DNA from: Panagrolaimus kolymaensis
Taxonomy: Eukaryota > Nematoda > Chromadorea > Rhabditida > Panagrolaimidae
Length of the DNA: 64,000 nucleotides
Assembly: GCA_028622995.1 (NCBI GenBank)
Contig: JAJQJQ010000006.1
Coordinates: 2,790,001 to 2,854,000, forward strand
Reading direction: 5' to 3'
In this document: positions 37,289 through 47,643 of the stretch, piece after piece
How positions within the stretch are numbered: position 1 is the first letter of the stretch
How the letters are laid out: each line of letters begins with the position of its first letter
Translations under genes and position numbers: made by a program
Notes under the pieces: model-generated
What the model was told of the DNA's origin: nothing
Database searches by the model: none
The model's input: only the letters and a program-made list of their open reading frames with translations

Positions 37289-37930
37289 GGTTCAATAATA
37301 GTTAGTCGCTATCTCGTAAATAAATTTAAGTTAAAAATAAAGTTATTCTAAACCCAGCAACAACAATAACGTTGCAATGGTTGGTTGGTTGATGTGGGAC
37401 TACAAAAATAACTTTTTTTTCTTCACCACTTCTTTCTCCTATTGATTGCATAAAAAAGAAGGGTTCGCTGACTTTTTTTTCCTGGATGAAAAAGTGAGAG
37501 GAAGACATTTTAACCTTCAGACTTGAGAATGTGGAAGAAGAAGAAAGAAAGGTTGATGAAAGAGATGATGGATTTGCAAGTAAATAAATTTTTTGCTTAA
37601 AGTTGACGTGATTCATCATCGCCTATGTAAACAATCACAAATAAAGCGTGTTTTGGAATTATTATTATTGCATCATCAGAATGAATTTTTTTAATCGAAA
37701 TTTATAAACTAATTATTCCATAATGTGAGTACAGTAATTTACTGTACAAACTCATGCCTCGAATAAATATATTTTTAAAACTAAAAAGATCCCAAAACGA
37801 AATACGAATGCGGAGAACTTTGATTTTTTTATTCGAACTGCAAAAAATATTTATCTTCAAAGCTTTTCAATAACTTTACTTCAACTTTTGAACCTTTTTT
37901 TTGTTGTTCGTAAATTAATAATCTCCAGCT
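37289..37930. other. Divergent promoter region with a short palindrome
   Basis: Separates the minus PPxY protein from SRP14. It contains the perfect palindrome GTACAGTAA-T-TTACTGTAC at 37729-37747, which shares its core with the centre of the 22121-22329 foldback. A CTCATGCC word nearby is also shared, so this may be an eroded relative. Confidence 0.5.
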
Positions 37931-38534
37931 ATGACGCTTCTTGACAATGATAAGTTCTTGGCTCAATTAGCTGTACTTTTTCAAAAGCCCAAGCTTGGAG
38001 GTTCTCAATCTGTTTCAATTACGATGAAAGCTTGTAAGTTTATTTTCTTTCTTATTCACTATATTCATGCTTCATTTTTCAGATAATGGTCAAACAAAAC
38101 CAACACCAAAGAATCCACCAAAAGATTATAAACCGCCATCAGAAAGATTATGTCTCTTCCGTGCAAATTGTGGAAGCAATAAGATCAGCACCGTTGTGAG
38201 TTTTCTTTATATATTTTTCATTGTGCTGAAGCTGGTTATGAAACAAATGGAATGTTATGGATGGTGCTTTTGGTTACAACCTGCTCAAGGTTCCCTTCAA
38301 TTTTATGTTGCTCTCTTCTTTTTCCAATCATTGATTTACGATTTATGCCATATGACAAACATGTTTATAGCCAGCAACAGCGTCACAACTTTATTTTTTC
38401 ATATGTCTTTATATTTTCCATTTTAGGTGCAAGCTAAAGAAGTGAACAAATTTCAAGCTGCATATGTTCAAGTTCTTCGTTCAAATATGGATGGTCTCAA
38501 GAAACGTGAAAAGAAGAAGAAGCCCGTTCAATGA
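37931..38534 (+). CDS. SRP14: Signal recognition particle 14 kDa subunit
   Basis: Three exons (37931-38033, 38083-38195, 38427-38534) give 107 residues. It matches SRP14 along its length: start LLDNDKFLAQLAVLFQK, then VSITMKAYNGQTKP, PSERLCLFRANCGSNKIST, KEVNKFQAAYVQVLR, NMDGLKKREKKKK. With SRP9 it forms the Alu-domain heterodimer of the signal recognition particle, which slows elongation while the ribosome is targeted to the ER. Length and basic tail are normal for the family. It is convergent with the receptor subunit gene that ends 243 bp downstream. Confidence 0.95.
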
Positions 38535-38776
38535 TGATTTCGTATGATTTTGGCTTCTAAATTATTTGTTGTTAATAAAGTATTATTAATAAAACTATGC
38601 ATGTTTATTTCTAATTGTTTTATTGTTTTTGTTGTACATAAATGATTTTGATATTTAACGTTGTGTTTTAGAATCAGAGTACTGATGAAACTTTATTTAC
38701 CAAGAAAGAAAAAAACATTTTTTGAAAGCTCTCTAAGAAAGTATTATCCCATAATCAATTTTATCTTCGTTGTAAA

Positions 38777-40802
38777 TCAAGCAATAATATATGGTGCAGA
38801 CATAATAATTCCAACACTAGTGGCAACAATAAAAAAAGTAAAAATATATAAACAACATCGATCAACAACCATTGCAGCAAATTTCCATTGATTTGCAGCT
38901 GTATCATCTTTTTCTGATTCAATCATTTGTTTTGTGATTATTTTTAATTCGTTGAAAATTCTTTGTAAAATAAGCATAGTTGCATGATTTCCAAGTTCAA
39001 TGGCATTTGGTTTAGGTCCAGGTGAAGCAAAAACGGTAGATTCAAGGGTTCCAGTATTGATAAAAGATTTCGGGCCGCCATTAGTAAATGAAGGCAAGTA
39101 TCGGCTTAATCGATGTTCAATATCAAATGAACCACGTGAACCTGTTTCATTTTCTTTTATATTTCTTATTAATGATTCACTATGTCGTTTAGGTTTTGAG
39201 CAAGGTAATAATGAAGGCAGAGTTTGCCATGTTAAGGTTATACCTGGTCGTTCCATTCTGAGAATATATGGTAGCCAATAAAGCAATAAAGTTCGAGTCT
39301 AAAAATGCAATATGAATTTAATCAAAAATATGTAAACATACTTTCGAGCCCATTTCATGAGTTTCAGGTGTACGATAATGCAAATTCAAAACATAAACCG
39401 TAAAAACGGTTGATGCTGTAACAACTATCATACAGCAAGAAAAAAATATTCCCAATAATGGTACTGCTTCAGATGTGGGTGGTGACATTTCAGCTAAAAT
39501 TCCTAAGAAAAAACAAATTGAAAGCAATACCGTTATCTCTGAAAATTTAATAATCTTATTAAAGCTATTTACAAAGGACAGCAACAAGGGCTTACGAAGA
39601 GTAATCTTTTCTCCAGCCTCAGGCGGAAGAGTAAAAGTAAGTAAAGACATGGCAGTGGTCAAAATACATGGCATGATTAAATTAAAACCGTAATAAAGTG
39701 TTCGTCGTCTCATGTGTAAATAAAAGGTTAAATCGGGATAAGGCTCCTGCAAAAGAAAGTGCATTAATCGCGAGCTATTAATTATTATGGAGAAATATCA
39801 AATTTGTTGAAATTATGGATGGCAAAGAAATGGTTTAAATGGCATAAAGCTTACTGTGCAACAATCATAAAACTTTTCAGATCTGGATACAGTGGTAACT
39901 AAAAATTTCAATCGAATTAATATGGTACATATCTATGAAGTAAATAAGCTCACGTGGCAATGCCCATTCTCCATTAGGCAAATATTCAGATATATCGAAT
40001 CCACCTTTAGCTGGCTGTAAATCAAGTTTAAAGCCATTATAAGTCCATGACCCGAACTAAAAAAAGAGCAATTCTTTTTACTCAAAGCTTTATCAATATG
40101 TTTCGAAGAAGAAACTAACTTTAAAAAAGCATCGTTGTTCATCAAAAGGAAACCACTAAAATATTTTGCGTTCGACTTACTTATTTTTTTTAATTAAAAG
40201 ATCTTACTTTAATATCAATTTTACAACTTATTTTAAATATTCCTGGAGGCACCCATGAAACATCACCTGTATGATATACCACCATATTTGTTGGATATGT
40301 TGAATCAAAATTAGCGTCGACGCTATTATATAACAAAACCTAAAAATTTTATGGTATCCAAAACTTGGATTATGCGAAAATAGGCGGCAGGCTTACATCA
40401 GGTTTCCAAATTCTTCCAGCTGGAAATCGAACATCTGAAATGTTACCATATTCTTCGCGATCCCATCGAAGTTTATAATCGTTCCATGTCTGGAATTTTT
40501 GTTGTTTTATCTCAAATTTTTGCCAAACAACAACTACTTACATAATCCAACCATGCATTAACATAAACAATTTGATTTTTTTCATCCACATCAATTAATT
40601 GTTGAAGGGATACTTTTAAATATACAGTTACCGGTAAAGTATGATTTGCAACAGGTCGTTCGAGAATATTATAATCTCTCATTAAATCTTCATATAATCG
40701 TCGCTCATGATAACTGGCAAATGAAACTTCGATTAATCTCAACAAAATGAATAATAAAAGTTTTGAAAATTTCCAATAACAACAACAATTTTGATGTTTC
40801 AT
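38777..40802 (-). CDS. Nicotinic acetylcholine receptor alpha subunit, ACR-16-group
   Basis: Nine exons from 40802 to 38777 (40802-40542, 40489-40397, 40339-40208, 40155-40120, 40056-39954, 39898-39855, 39746-39596, 39538-39342, 39298-38777) give 512 residues. Signal peptide ([15 protein letters not shown]). Cys loop C157 to C171 with 13 residues between. The vicinal cysteines YDCC (about 219-222) mark an alpha subunit able to bind agonist. M1 follows RRRTLYYG. M2 is [20 protein letters not shown], whose acidic start predicts cation selectivity. M3 is [20 protein letters not shown]4 is [21 protein letters not shown]. The 57-nt intron in M2 (39539-39595) has no stop and could be misread as coding. 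Homomeric or heteromeric assembly cannot be told from sequence. Confidence 0.93.
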
Positions 40803-41811
40803 GGTAGAAAATTATTTGAAATCGCCAACGAATTTCTTTCATTGAAACCGAAACTTTTTTAAATAAAATTTTGTAAATAAAAAATAGTAAAGCAACTCTA
40901 TTTTTTTTAAACCATTGAAATTTTTTGTTTTCCTAAAATTTGAAGAAAAAAAAATTCAAATAAGTTCCAAGAAAATTTTGTGGGACCCAAAAAAAATAAA
41001 ATAAAAGAAGCGAACGATGTTGAAGCAAGCGATTTATTTGTTTTTGTTTGGAGAGTTGATTTAATTTAATTTGAGAAAAGTAAGGCAATAAATAAATATA
41101 TATATATAAAGAAAAAAAACATGAGATAACAGCGGTGGGATGGCATCGATATAAAATGGGATATCATATCCTCAAGGGAGATTAGAAAATGGAATACATA
41201 CTCAAGTTTTTTTTTTGGATTTTTTGGGAGATGGAAAAAAGGAACGGGAAATAAGTGAATGAAAAAAAGTACGCTTTTGAAATAAAAAAAATAGATTTAA
41301 GGAAAGATATTTATTTATAATTACGGGACGTATCGGTTTTTAAAAAGTTTGATAAAAGTATTTGAAAAAATCTGTAAATAAAAAAATTAAGATTTTGGTG
41401 TTCAACCAACGAAAGCTGTTTTCGTGGCGGTGTAAAAGATGTAAGACGAAAAATAAAAAAAACAAAATACGCAATTTTATATTTTGTGCAAAAATTTCTT
41501 TTTTTCTTCAACGTATTTTTTTTTTCAGAAACATTTTTTGTTGATTTTTTGAATAAATAATTTTTTGATGTCTTTTTTTTGGAGACCCATTTTTAGATGG
41601 GCAGCAGCGTTTCTCTTCAATTCCTTTGTTTGAGAAACAACAATATTTTACCTTTTTTTCTTTAAAAGTGAGTAGTATCACTCTTTTTTTTCAATTGCGA
41701 AAAAAAAATCAATAAGGAAGATGTCTAAATTTTCAGAACAAGGAAAAATAAAATAAAAAACAATATAGTCTTTGGTTAGTCGAGTACCTAAGAATTCCCA
41801 CGTAGTCAAAG
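40803..41811. other. A-rich region upstream of the receptor gene
   Basis: Gene-free; A-rich on +, hence T-rich in the direction of the receptor gene. Likely promoter or a leader intron of that gene. Contains a (TA)n run near 41097-41110. Confidence 0.5.
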
Positions 41812-41819
41812 TAGTAGAC

Positions 41820-42002
41820 TAGGGTTGTCAAAAAAAATTTCCCGGGAATTTCCCGATTTTTCCTGGGAAATTTCCCGCTACAAAGCCTCACAAAGTCTAA
41901 CAAACTCCTACCAAAGTTTGGTAACACTTTGTTAGACTTTGTAAGGGTTTGTAGCGGGAAATTTCCCCAATTTCCCATTTCCCGGGAAATTCGACAACCC
42001 TA
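41820..42002. mobile_element. hAT-type MITE, 183 bp
   Basis: Terminal inverted repeats TAGGGTTGTC (41820-41829) and GACAACCCTA (41993-42002) are exact. The inner sequence continues as an imperfect inverted repeat of TTTCCCGGGAAA-like words and of GTAGCGGGAAAT / ATTTCCCGCTAC. The element is flanked by an exact 8-bp direct repeat TAGTAGAC (41812-41819 and 42003-42010). Eight-base target duplications and TAGGG-type ends are diagnostic of hAT transposons. Non-autonomous: no coding capacity. Confidence 0.9.
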
Positions 42003-42010
42003 TAGTAGAC

Positions 42011-42646
42011 GATGTGGCTTGGTTGTTAATTGTGTCTTGGCATGAAACTCAAAGAATAAAATTAAATAATAAAGTTTATTTTCAAAGGACTAAAAATGGA
42101 AATTAAAGTTTTAGCTAAAAAAATATTTTTTGATTTAGAACTATTTATTACTAATCTTCAGAATTAATGTTCCTCTAAATTTTTTTCATAGCAGACTTCC
42201 ATCCTAGTAGCATCAACAAAATAGTAAAAAGTAAAAATAACGGCAAAAAAACAAAATCAAAGATTGTTATTACATATTTTTTTTACATTCAAAAAAATAA
42301 AATGAAAGATCAAAGAATTTGGTCAAAAGTTGTCATTTTTATAATAATCTTGTTGACAACTAATCATAAAAGACATATGTTCTGTCTATGTACATACTTC
42401 TTTTTCTCAATTTTTAACAATAACTTATGAATTTTTTTCTTGACAAAGGGAATAAAAAAGAAATTTGTCAGATTATGATTTTTTTATAATAATTTCAATC
42501 AACGAAATTTTTAAAGTAAAATTCAACTTCCATCGACAGCTTTTTAAAAAAGATTAGAAAAGTAGGCGAGATTGATTGGTGGTCAATGGCCAAAAACTTT
42601 TCATGAAAATATTTTCTTGATGACGGCATATTTTTTTTATACAGGA
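42011..42646. other. A-rich spacer
   Basis: Interval between the hAT MITE and the small candidate gene; no exon, RNA gene or repeat seen. Confidence 0.5.
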
Positions 42647-42808
42647 ATGAGTAAAAAGAGTATTATTGGTTGTACTTTGTCAAACAAAGAAAAAAGTGAA
42701 TTTGTTGAACTTCGAAGAAGAGACGATGAAGCAAAAAATAATGGAGAAGCCACTCAACGCATTGCAAAGAAACTTGTAAAAAAAGAAGTGCGGGCATCGA
42801 CTCAATAA
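42647..42808 (+). CDS. Possible 53-residue Lys/Arg/Glu-rich protein
   Basis: A 53-residue frame starts two bases after a splice-acceptor-like TTTTTTTTATACAG ending at 42644, the usual geometry for a spliced-leader site next to an ATG. Unlike the surrounding A-rich sequence, codon composition is balanced (LSNKEKSEFVELRRRDDEAK, then ATQRIAKKLVKKE). It would form a charged helix. No family recognised. It could be a genuine short gene or the last exon of something whose other exons I cannot see. Confidence 0.4.
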   Translation: MSKKSIIGCTLSNKEKSEFVELRRRDDEAKNNGEATQRIAKKLVKKEVRASTQ

Positions 42809-44270
42809 TTTTTTTCTTCTTCAGCTCAACTCAAAAAAGAGAAAAAAGAAAAGGAGTCTATCTAGAACAACAACAACCGAAGGAAGTTATTTCTCATTCG
42901 GATTCATTCTTTTTTTCATTTTCTTCTCGAAGAAGGAAAAAAAGGAAAACGAAAATGATGAGGCCAAAATAGAAAAAAGTGAGAAACAAACAAAACAAAA
43001 ATTAAAGACAAAAAAATATCAAAAAAATAATGAATGATACACAAATGCTAAGGTTGGAGGAGAAGCAAAGGACAAAGAACCTCTTCAAAATCAAAATATT
43101 TAATCCAAAGTATTATTGCTACCAAAATTTTTAACATAGCTAACAAAAACACATCATTTTCTCGTTTTTTTTGTTGTTGCCAAACTTATCAAGGAATTAT
43201 CGATAAAAAAAATGCTGGAGGCAATATTGCTACCATAAATTAAAACAACAAAAATATAAGCCTTATTTTAGTTTCTCACAATTTGCTTATAAATATTTGA
43301 ACCCAAAAAATAAATGAAAAAAACATCATTGATTTAAAAAAGATAATAAAAAAAGTAGACGATGGCGTCAAATAAAAAAAGTTTGAGACTAAATTGAAAA
43401 AAATAAAGTTAAAAGGGTAAGAAAAAAAGCAAAAGACAGAAAAAAGGAAGAGATTAATGGAATTTTATTGCATTGCCTTAGTTTGTTGAGTTATTTTCAC
43501 AACTTTTTAAGGATGAGAAAAAGAGAGGTTTAACTCGATAACTTTATTTTTTTCAAGCTATTTGAGGACCTAAAGAAATAAATCAATGACGGAGTATTCG
43601 TTGTTTTGTAAAATGGAAAATTTTAAGAGGTCATTCAAAGGTTTTTTTAAATATTTCCATGGACGAAGAAGATAAGATAAAATAAAAGCAATAACAAAAA
43701 TAACTAATCGTTAATATTTTTATCTGCTGATGCAGCAGCAGCGTGTTTTCTGCTTTGATTTTTCTTTAAAACAAAAAAGTAAAAAATGACCAAAAGCTTT
43801 AATAATTTCTTAAAAGTATCGAATTTCGAAATAAAAAATGCATTTTAAAGTGCGTCCAAATATCTTTAAAAATGTGTAATAAAATTATCCAAAGATTAAA
43901 AAAAAACAATCACCAAGTTCATTGATGGATTTGAAAAATATTGGCGCCTATTAAACCTAATTAAAACTTGCGATTCGATAATTGTTTTTGAACTTTCAAA
44001 TAGACAGTTGAAGATCAATCAAGCTAAAAAAATTAAAATGATCAATTTTAAAGACAAACTTTTCTTGTTTATTTTTTAAACAACTGATTTTTGAGAACAT
44101 AAAACCTTGCTTATTAGCAGTCAGGCAAATTAAAAACTGTGAATGGAGGATTCTTTTTTGGAAAGCATTGAAAAAGTTCTGAAAAATCGCACAAAGATTT
44201 TGATCGAAAATAATAAATCCCTTTTCACATGACTTTGTTAAAAAGTAAACTAATAAAATCTGATAACGTT
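42809..44270. other. A-rich gene-free region
   Basis: No exon, RNA gene or repeat recognised; continues the A-rich + strand bias of 40.8-45.7 kb. Confidence 0.5.
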
Positions 44271-44361
44271 CCAGCCATAGTTCAGTGGTAGAACAAAGGA
44301 TTGTGGTTCACTTCAAGAACAACATCAATCCAAGGTCGCTGGTTCGAATCCGGCTGGCTGG
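44271..44361 (+). tRNA. tRNA-like Pol III gene, anticodon not assignable (copy 3)
   Basis: 91 nt. Perfect acceptor stem CCAGCCA/TGGCTGG, D arm GTTC/GAAC with A-box TAGTTCAGTGG, T arm with B box GGTTCGAATCC, and a TTTTTTT terminator 5 nt downstream. The middle is a hairpin GGATTG/CAATCC enclosing 22 nt with an inner GTTC/GAAC stem and loop ACTTCAA. No 5-bp stem with a 7-nt loop fits the standard positions. The base after the acceptor is G here, A in copy 1 and C in copy 2. Confidence 0.62.
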
Positions 44362-45723
44362 GAAATGTTTTTTTACAAATAAAAAAAGTCCATAATTTAT
44401 TGAAAGATTTATCTTTCGGAAATTAATTTTTTTTAAGTCAAAAAAGCATTTCATGTTATGCCATTTTAAGCTTTAAAGAAACTCAAGTTAAAAAAGGCAG
44501 AATTAATGAGTTCCGCAAAAACAAAACAAAAAAACTTCAAGGATTATTTTTTACCACATTGGTTTTACTTTTTTTTCCATTATGAGTTTTTTATTTGGCT
44601 TTTTTATTTTTGCATGCGGAAAAGAAGCTTCGTAAAAATAACTTATTCTTATTTTAATCTCTGAAAAAACAAATTTGGTGGTCGTTGACAAAAAGCCCTT
44701 TATTTTATTGACTCTGAAAATAGCCATGGGAAAAGAAGAATGAAAATTGTAAAATCGAAAACGTAAATAATCAAGCACACTGCGTTTATGAAAAATTCAA
44801 GGCCCTTTTAATAAGAGATTTGGAAGATGTAAAAAAGGGCATTGATTTTTGAGATAAGGCATTTTTGGATTTAAAAAAGAGAGTAAAATTTGCAACCAAA
44901 GTTATGTAAAAAAACCCTGGAAATGGAAGAAGCCTAAACCCAAAAAAAAAATTCACTACTTTGAAAAAATACTTGAGACCTCTTCCAAAGACACTTGAAA
45001 ATAATAAATTAAAAGTTTTAACCAAAAGTCTAAAAACCAAATAAATATTCTCTCTCCCACTAATCAAACTCACAACAACAACCACTATCATTTGAAGGTG
45101 GCGGATAAAAGCTAAAAAATGTGGCAGTTAAAATAAATCAAAAGAAGATGGATTACTTTGGTTTTAACGCTTTTGCTTCTTCTTTTCTTTAATATAATTT
45201 TGAACATCGAGGACATTAATAATAGCGATGGCAAAAAATAAAAAATGTCGCCAGCTGCAATCTATTATATTTTTTCATTTGATTCAAAAACCGTCATCAT
45301 TTTTTATTTGAAGTTTATTTTTTAGTTTTGAACGTTCAAAAAGTGTAAAAATGATTGATTATCCATTAAATTTCTTCACCCGGTGTTGATTACTAAAACT
45401 TACTATAGTTAACAGCTTTCAGGTCTTTTAAAAACTCCAATAAAAAAATTAAAGATTGAAAAGGGAAGAATTTGCAGTTAGCAGTTTAGGGTTTGATGCA
45501 ATTCAACTTTCTCGAAAATGATACCCACACACATTATTTCATTTACGGAAGGATCAAGTTTAATGCAATGATAAAATAAAAAGTTTTTAGGATCGATGTT
45601 TCTTATAAAATAATATTAATAATTAGTTTTAAGCTTTATTAATAAAAAAAAGTTTAATATTTTGAAGCCTTTCACATTCTACAAAAAAAGTTTGCGGAAA
45701 ATGAATCAATCAAGCACACGTTT
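44362..45723. other. A-rich gene-free region
   Basis: No gene supported. Minus-strand open frames here (for example 44786-45091) are hydrophobic low complexity. Confidence 0.5.
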
Positions 45724-45726
45724 TTG

Positions 45727-45891
45727 ATTTATGTCAAAGTTGAAGGAAATACAAGGAATTATTTGGCTCTTACTCATGCTTTCGTTACTGGTCTTTTGAA
45801 TCAAGAAACTCATCAGCAATTGGCTGAACGCAAAGGTTTACATGTTGTTGAAATGAAACCAAGCCGACAATATTTTCATGAAGTCGTTGAA
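45727..45891 (+). pseudogene. Isolated exon-like fragment, family unknown
   Basis: 55 codons with normal coding character (NYLALTHAFVTGLLNQETH, then LAERKGLHVVEMKPSRQYF) ending at a good donor, GAA|GTAAGA. It has no ATG in frame and no clear acceptor at its left edge. The next exon downstream (46025) begins in a different phase and belongs to a GalNAc-transferase, so the two cannot form one normal protein. I take it as a gene fragment carried into or left beside the GALNT remnant. I do not recognise the parent protein. Confidence 0.5.
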
Positions 45892-46024
45892 GTAAGAAAA
45901 AATCTTACTTATTTTCTCTCTTATCATATGGCAAATTTTAGCGTTTGAATAAATGTGTCTTTTGTTGAAATAATCACTCTCTTGCTTTGATCATTAACTT
46001 TATTAACTATTTTTGTTCTTTTAG

Positions 46025-46837
46025 GTGAACTTGGTAAATCTGTTCAAATCGATGCAAACTTACCCGAAGTTAAACGTGCTTTCTCTGAATTTGGATTCAA
46101 CACTCATGTCTCCGATATAATTTCCATGAATCGAAGTCTTCCTGATGTTCGAATGGATGAGTAAGCAACTATCATACAAATGTTATTATCTTTTACAAAA
46201 ACTTTGTTTTACAGATGTAAATATTGGCACTATCCTGAAGATCTACCAACAGCTAGTGTTGTTATTGCTTTTCATAATGAAGGATGGTCACCATTGCTTC
46301 GAACTGTTCATTCTGTATTCAAACGTTCTGATCCAAGATATCTCAAAGAAATTATTTTAGTTGATGATTTCAGCGATAAAGGCAAGCTTTATGATGTTAT
46401 TGCTGCTCTCGTTTACCGATGATTTTTTCAGATCATTTGAAAGGAAAACTCGATAATTACATCAAGCAATTCAATGGTATTGTCAAGTTGGTTCGAAACA
46501 AAGAACTTGAAGGTCTAATTCGAACAAGAACAATTGGTGCTACAGCTGCAACCTCTGATGTTGTCATATTCTTAGATGCTCATTGTGAAGTTAATCGAAA
46601 TTGGCTTGTACCTCTATTAGCTCCAATTCGAAGAAATGGGTTAGTTTCTCATCACATTTAACTATATTTCTCATCGTTAAAACTTTCAGAAAGGTGATGA
46701 CTGTTCCTGTCATTGATGGAATCGATATGACTACTTGGGAATATCGGCGAGTTTATGGTGCTGCTGATGTTCATTTTCGTGGAATATTTGAATGGGGACT
46801 TTTGTACAAAGAAACAGAAATTCAAAAGTATTTATAA
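46025..46837 (+). pseudogene. Truncated polypeptide GalNAc-transferase (GALNT) pseudogene
   Basis: Exons at about 46025-46160, 46216-46400, 46437-46639 and 46691-46837 encode the start of the GT-A catalytic domain: [73 protein letters not shown], and the metal-binding DAHCE, then VPVIDGID. Intact GALNTs initiate mucin-type O-glycosylation in the Golgi. Here the transmembrane start is missing, the join near 46400 is only 36 nt with stops and the wrong phase, and translation stops at 46837. Faint remnants (CGGLWFNR near 46850) follow. The second half of the catalytic domain and the ricin-type lectin domain are absent. Confidence 0.82.
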
Positions 46838-47643
46838 ACAGAAAAAATCTGTGGTGGTCTTTGGTTCAACCGAAGGTACAAGAAACAAATCATAAGCTTA
46901 CAAAGTTGTGGTAGTGGAAGTATTCCAATTCTTGGCAAATATTTGGTTTGGTGGATGATGTTACTAAAAAGCATCGAAGAAGCTCTGTCAGAGGATTATG
47001 AATAGCTTGCTAGGACAAAATGATTGAGATGCTTGGATTTTATAAAAGAAGGCAAATTCACCTCATATAACAATCATCTTTCATTCAATCACTACCCAAA
47101 GCCCACATATATCATCATAATTACCTAAAAATTGAACTAAAGAAACAACCAAAATATTAAAGATAACTCCCCTGTAACTTAAAGATGATGAAGCAGCAGC
47201 AACCATTTTAATAGATATCATCAAATCAGCCATCAAAATTGAGGAAAACCACCAACATTTACATCAAACATCAACAAAAAAATTTGGAAATGAAAAAACC
47301 AAGCAACGCTGTTTTCAAAACTAAAAAACGTTCTCTAATTTTGCGCCTTTGCACAGACCCTATTTTTTCATCTCAAAGCACCACAACCTTCATTTTCAAA
47401 AAATGCAGCAAATAGCCATGTTCTTTTAAAGTGAAAACAATAAGGCTTTATAAAGTGTTATGTATAGTCAGAATCGAACACATTACAAATGAATAATTTA
47501 TATAGTTTTAAATACACAGATAAACATAGAAGAAACACATACATACATATTTATAAAAAAATTTTAGATGAAAATCAGAGAATCTGTGATGAAGGCATAA
47601 TCAACGATGAAAGAACTTCCAATTTTAGCGAAGAGAATCCATT
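46838..47643. other. Decayed GALNT remnant and intergenic sequence
   Basis: The first 100 bp or so retain blurred similarity to the next GALNT block. From about 47480 the sequence is the 3' flank shared with the paralogue at 52580-52752. Confidence 0.5.
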
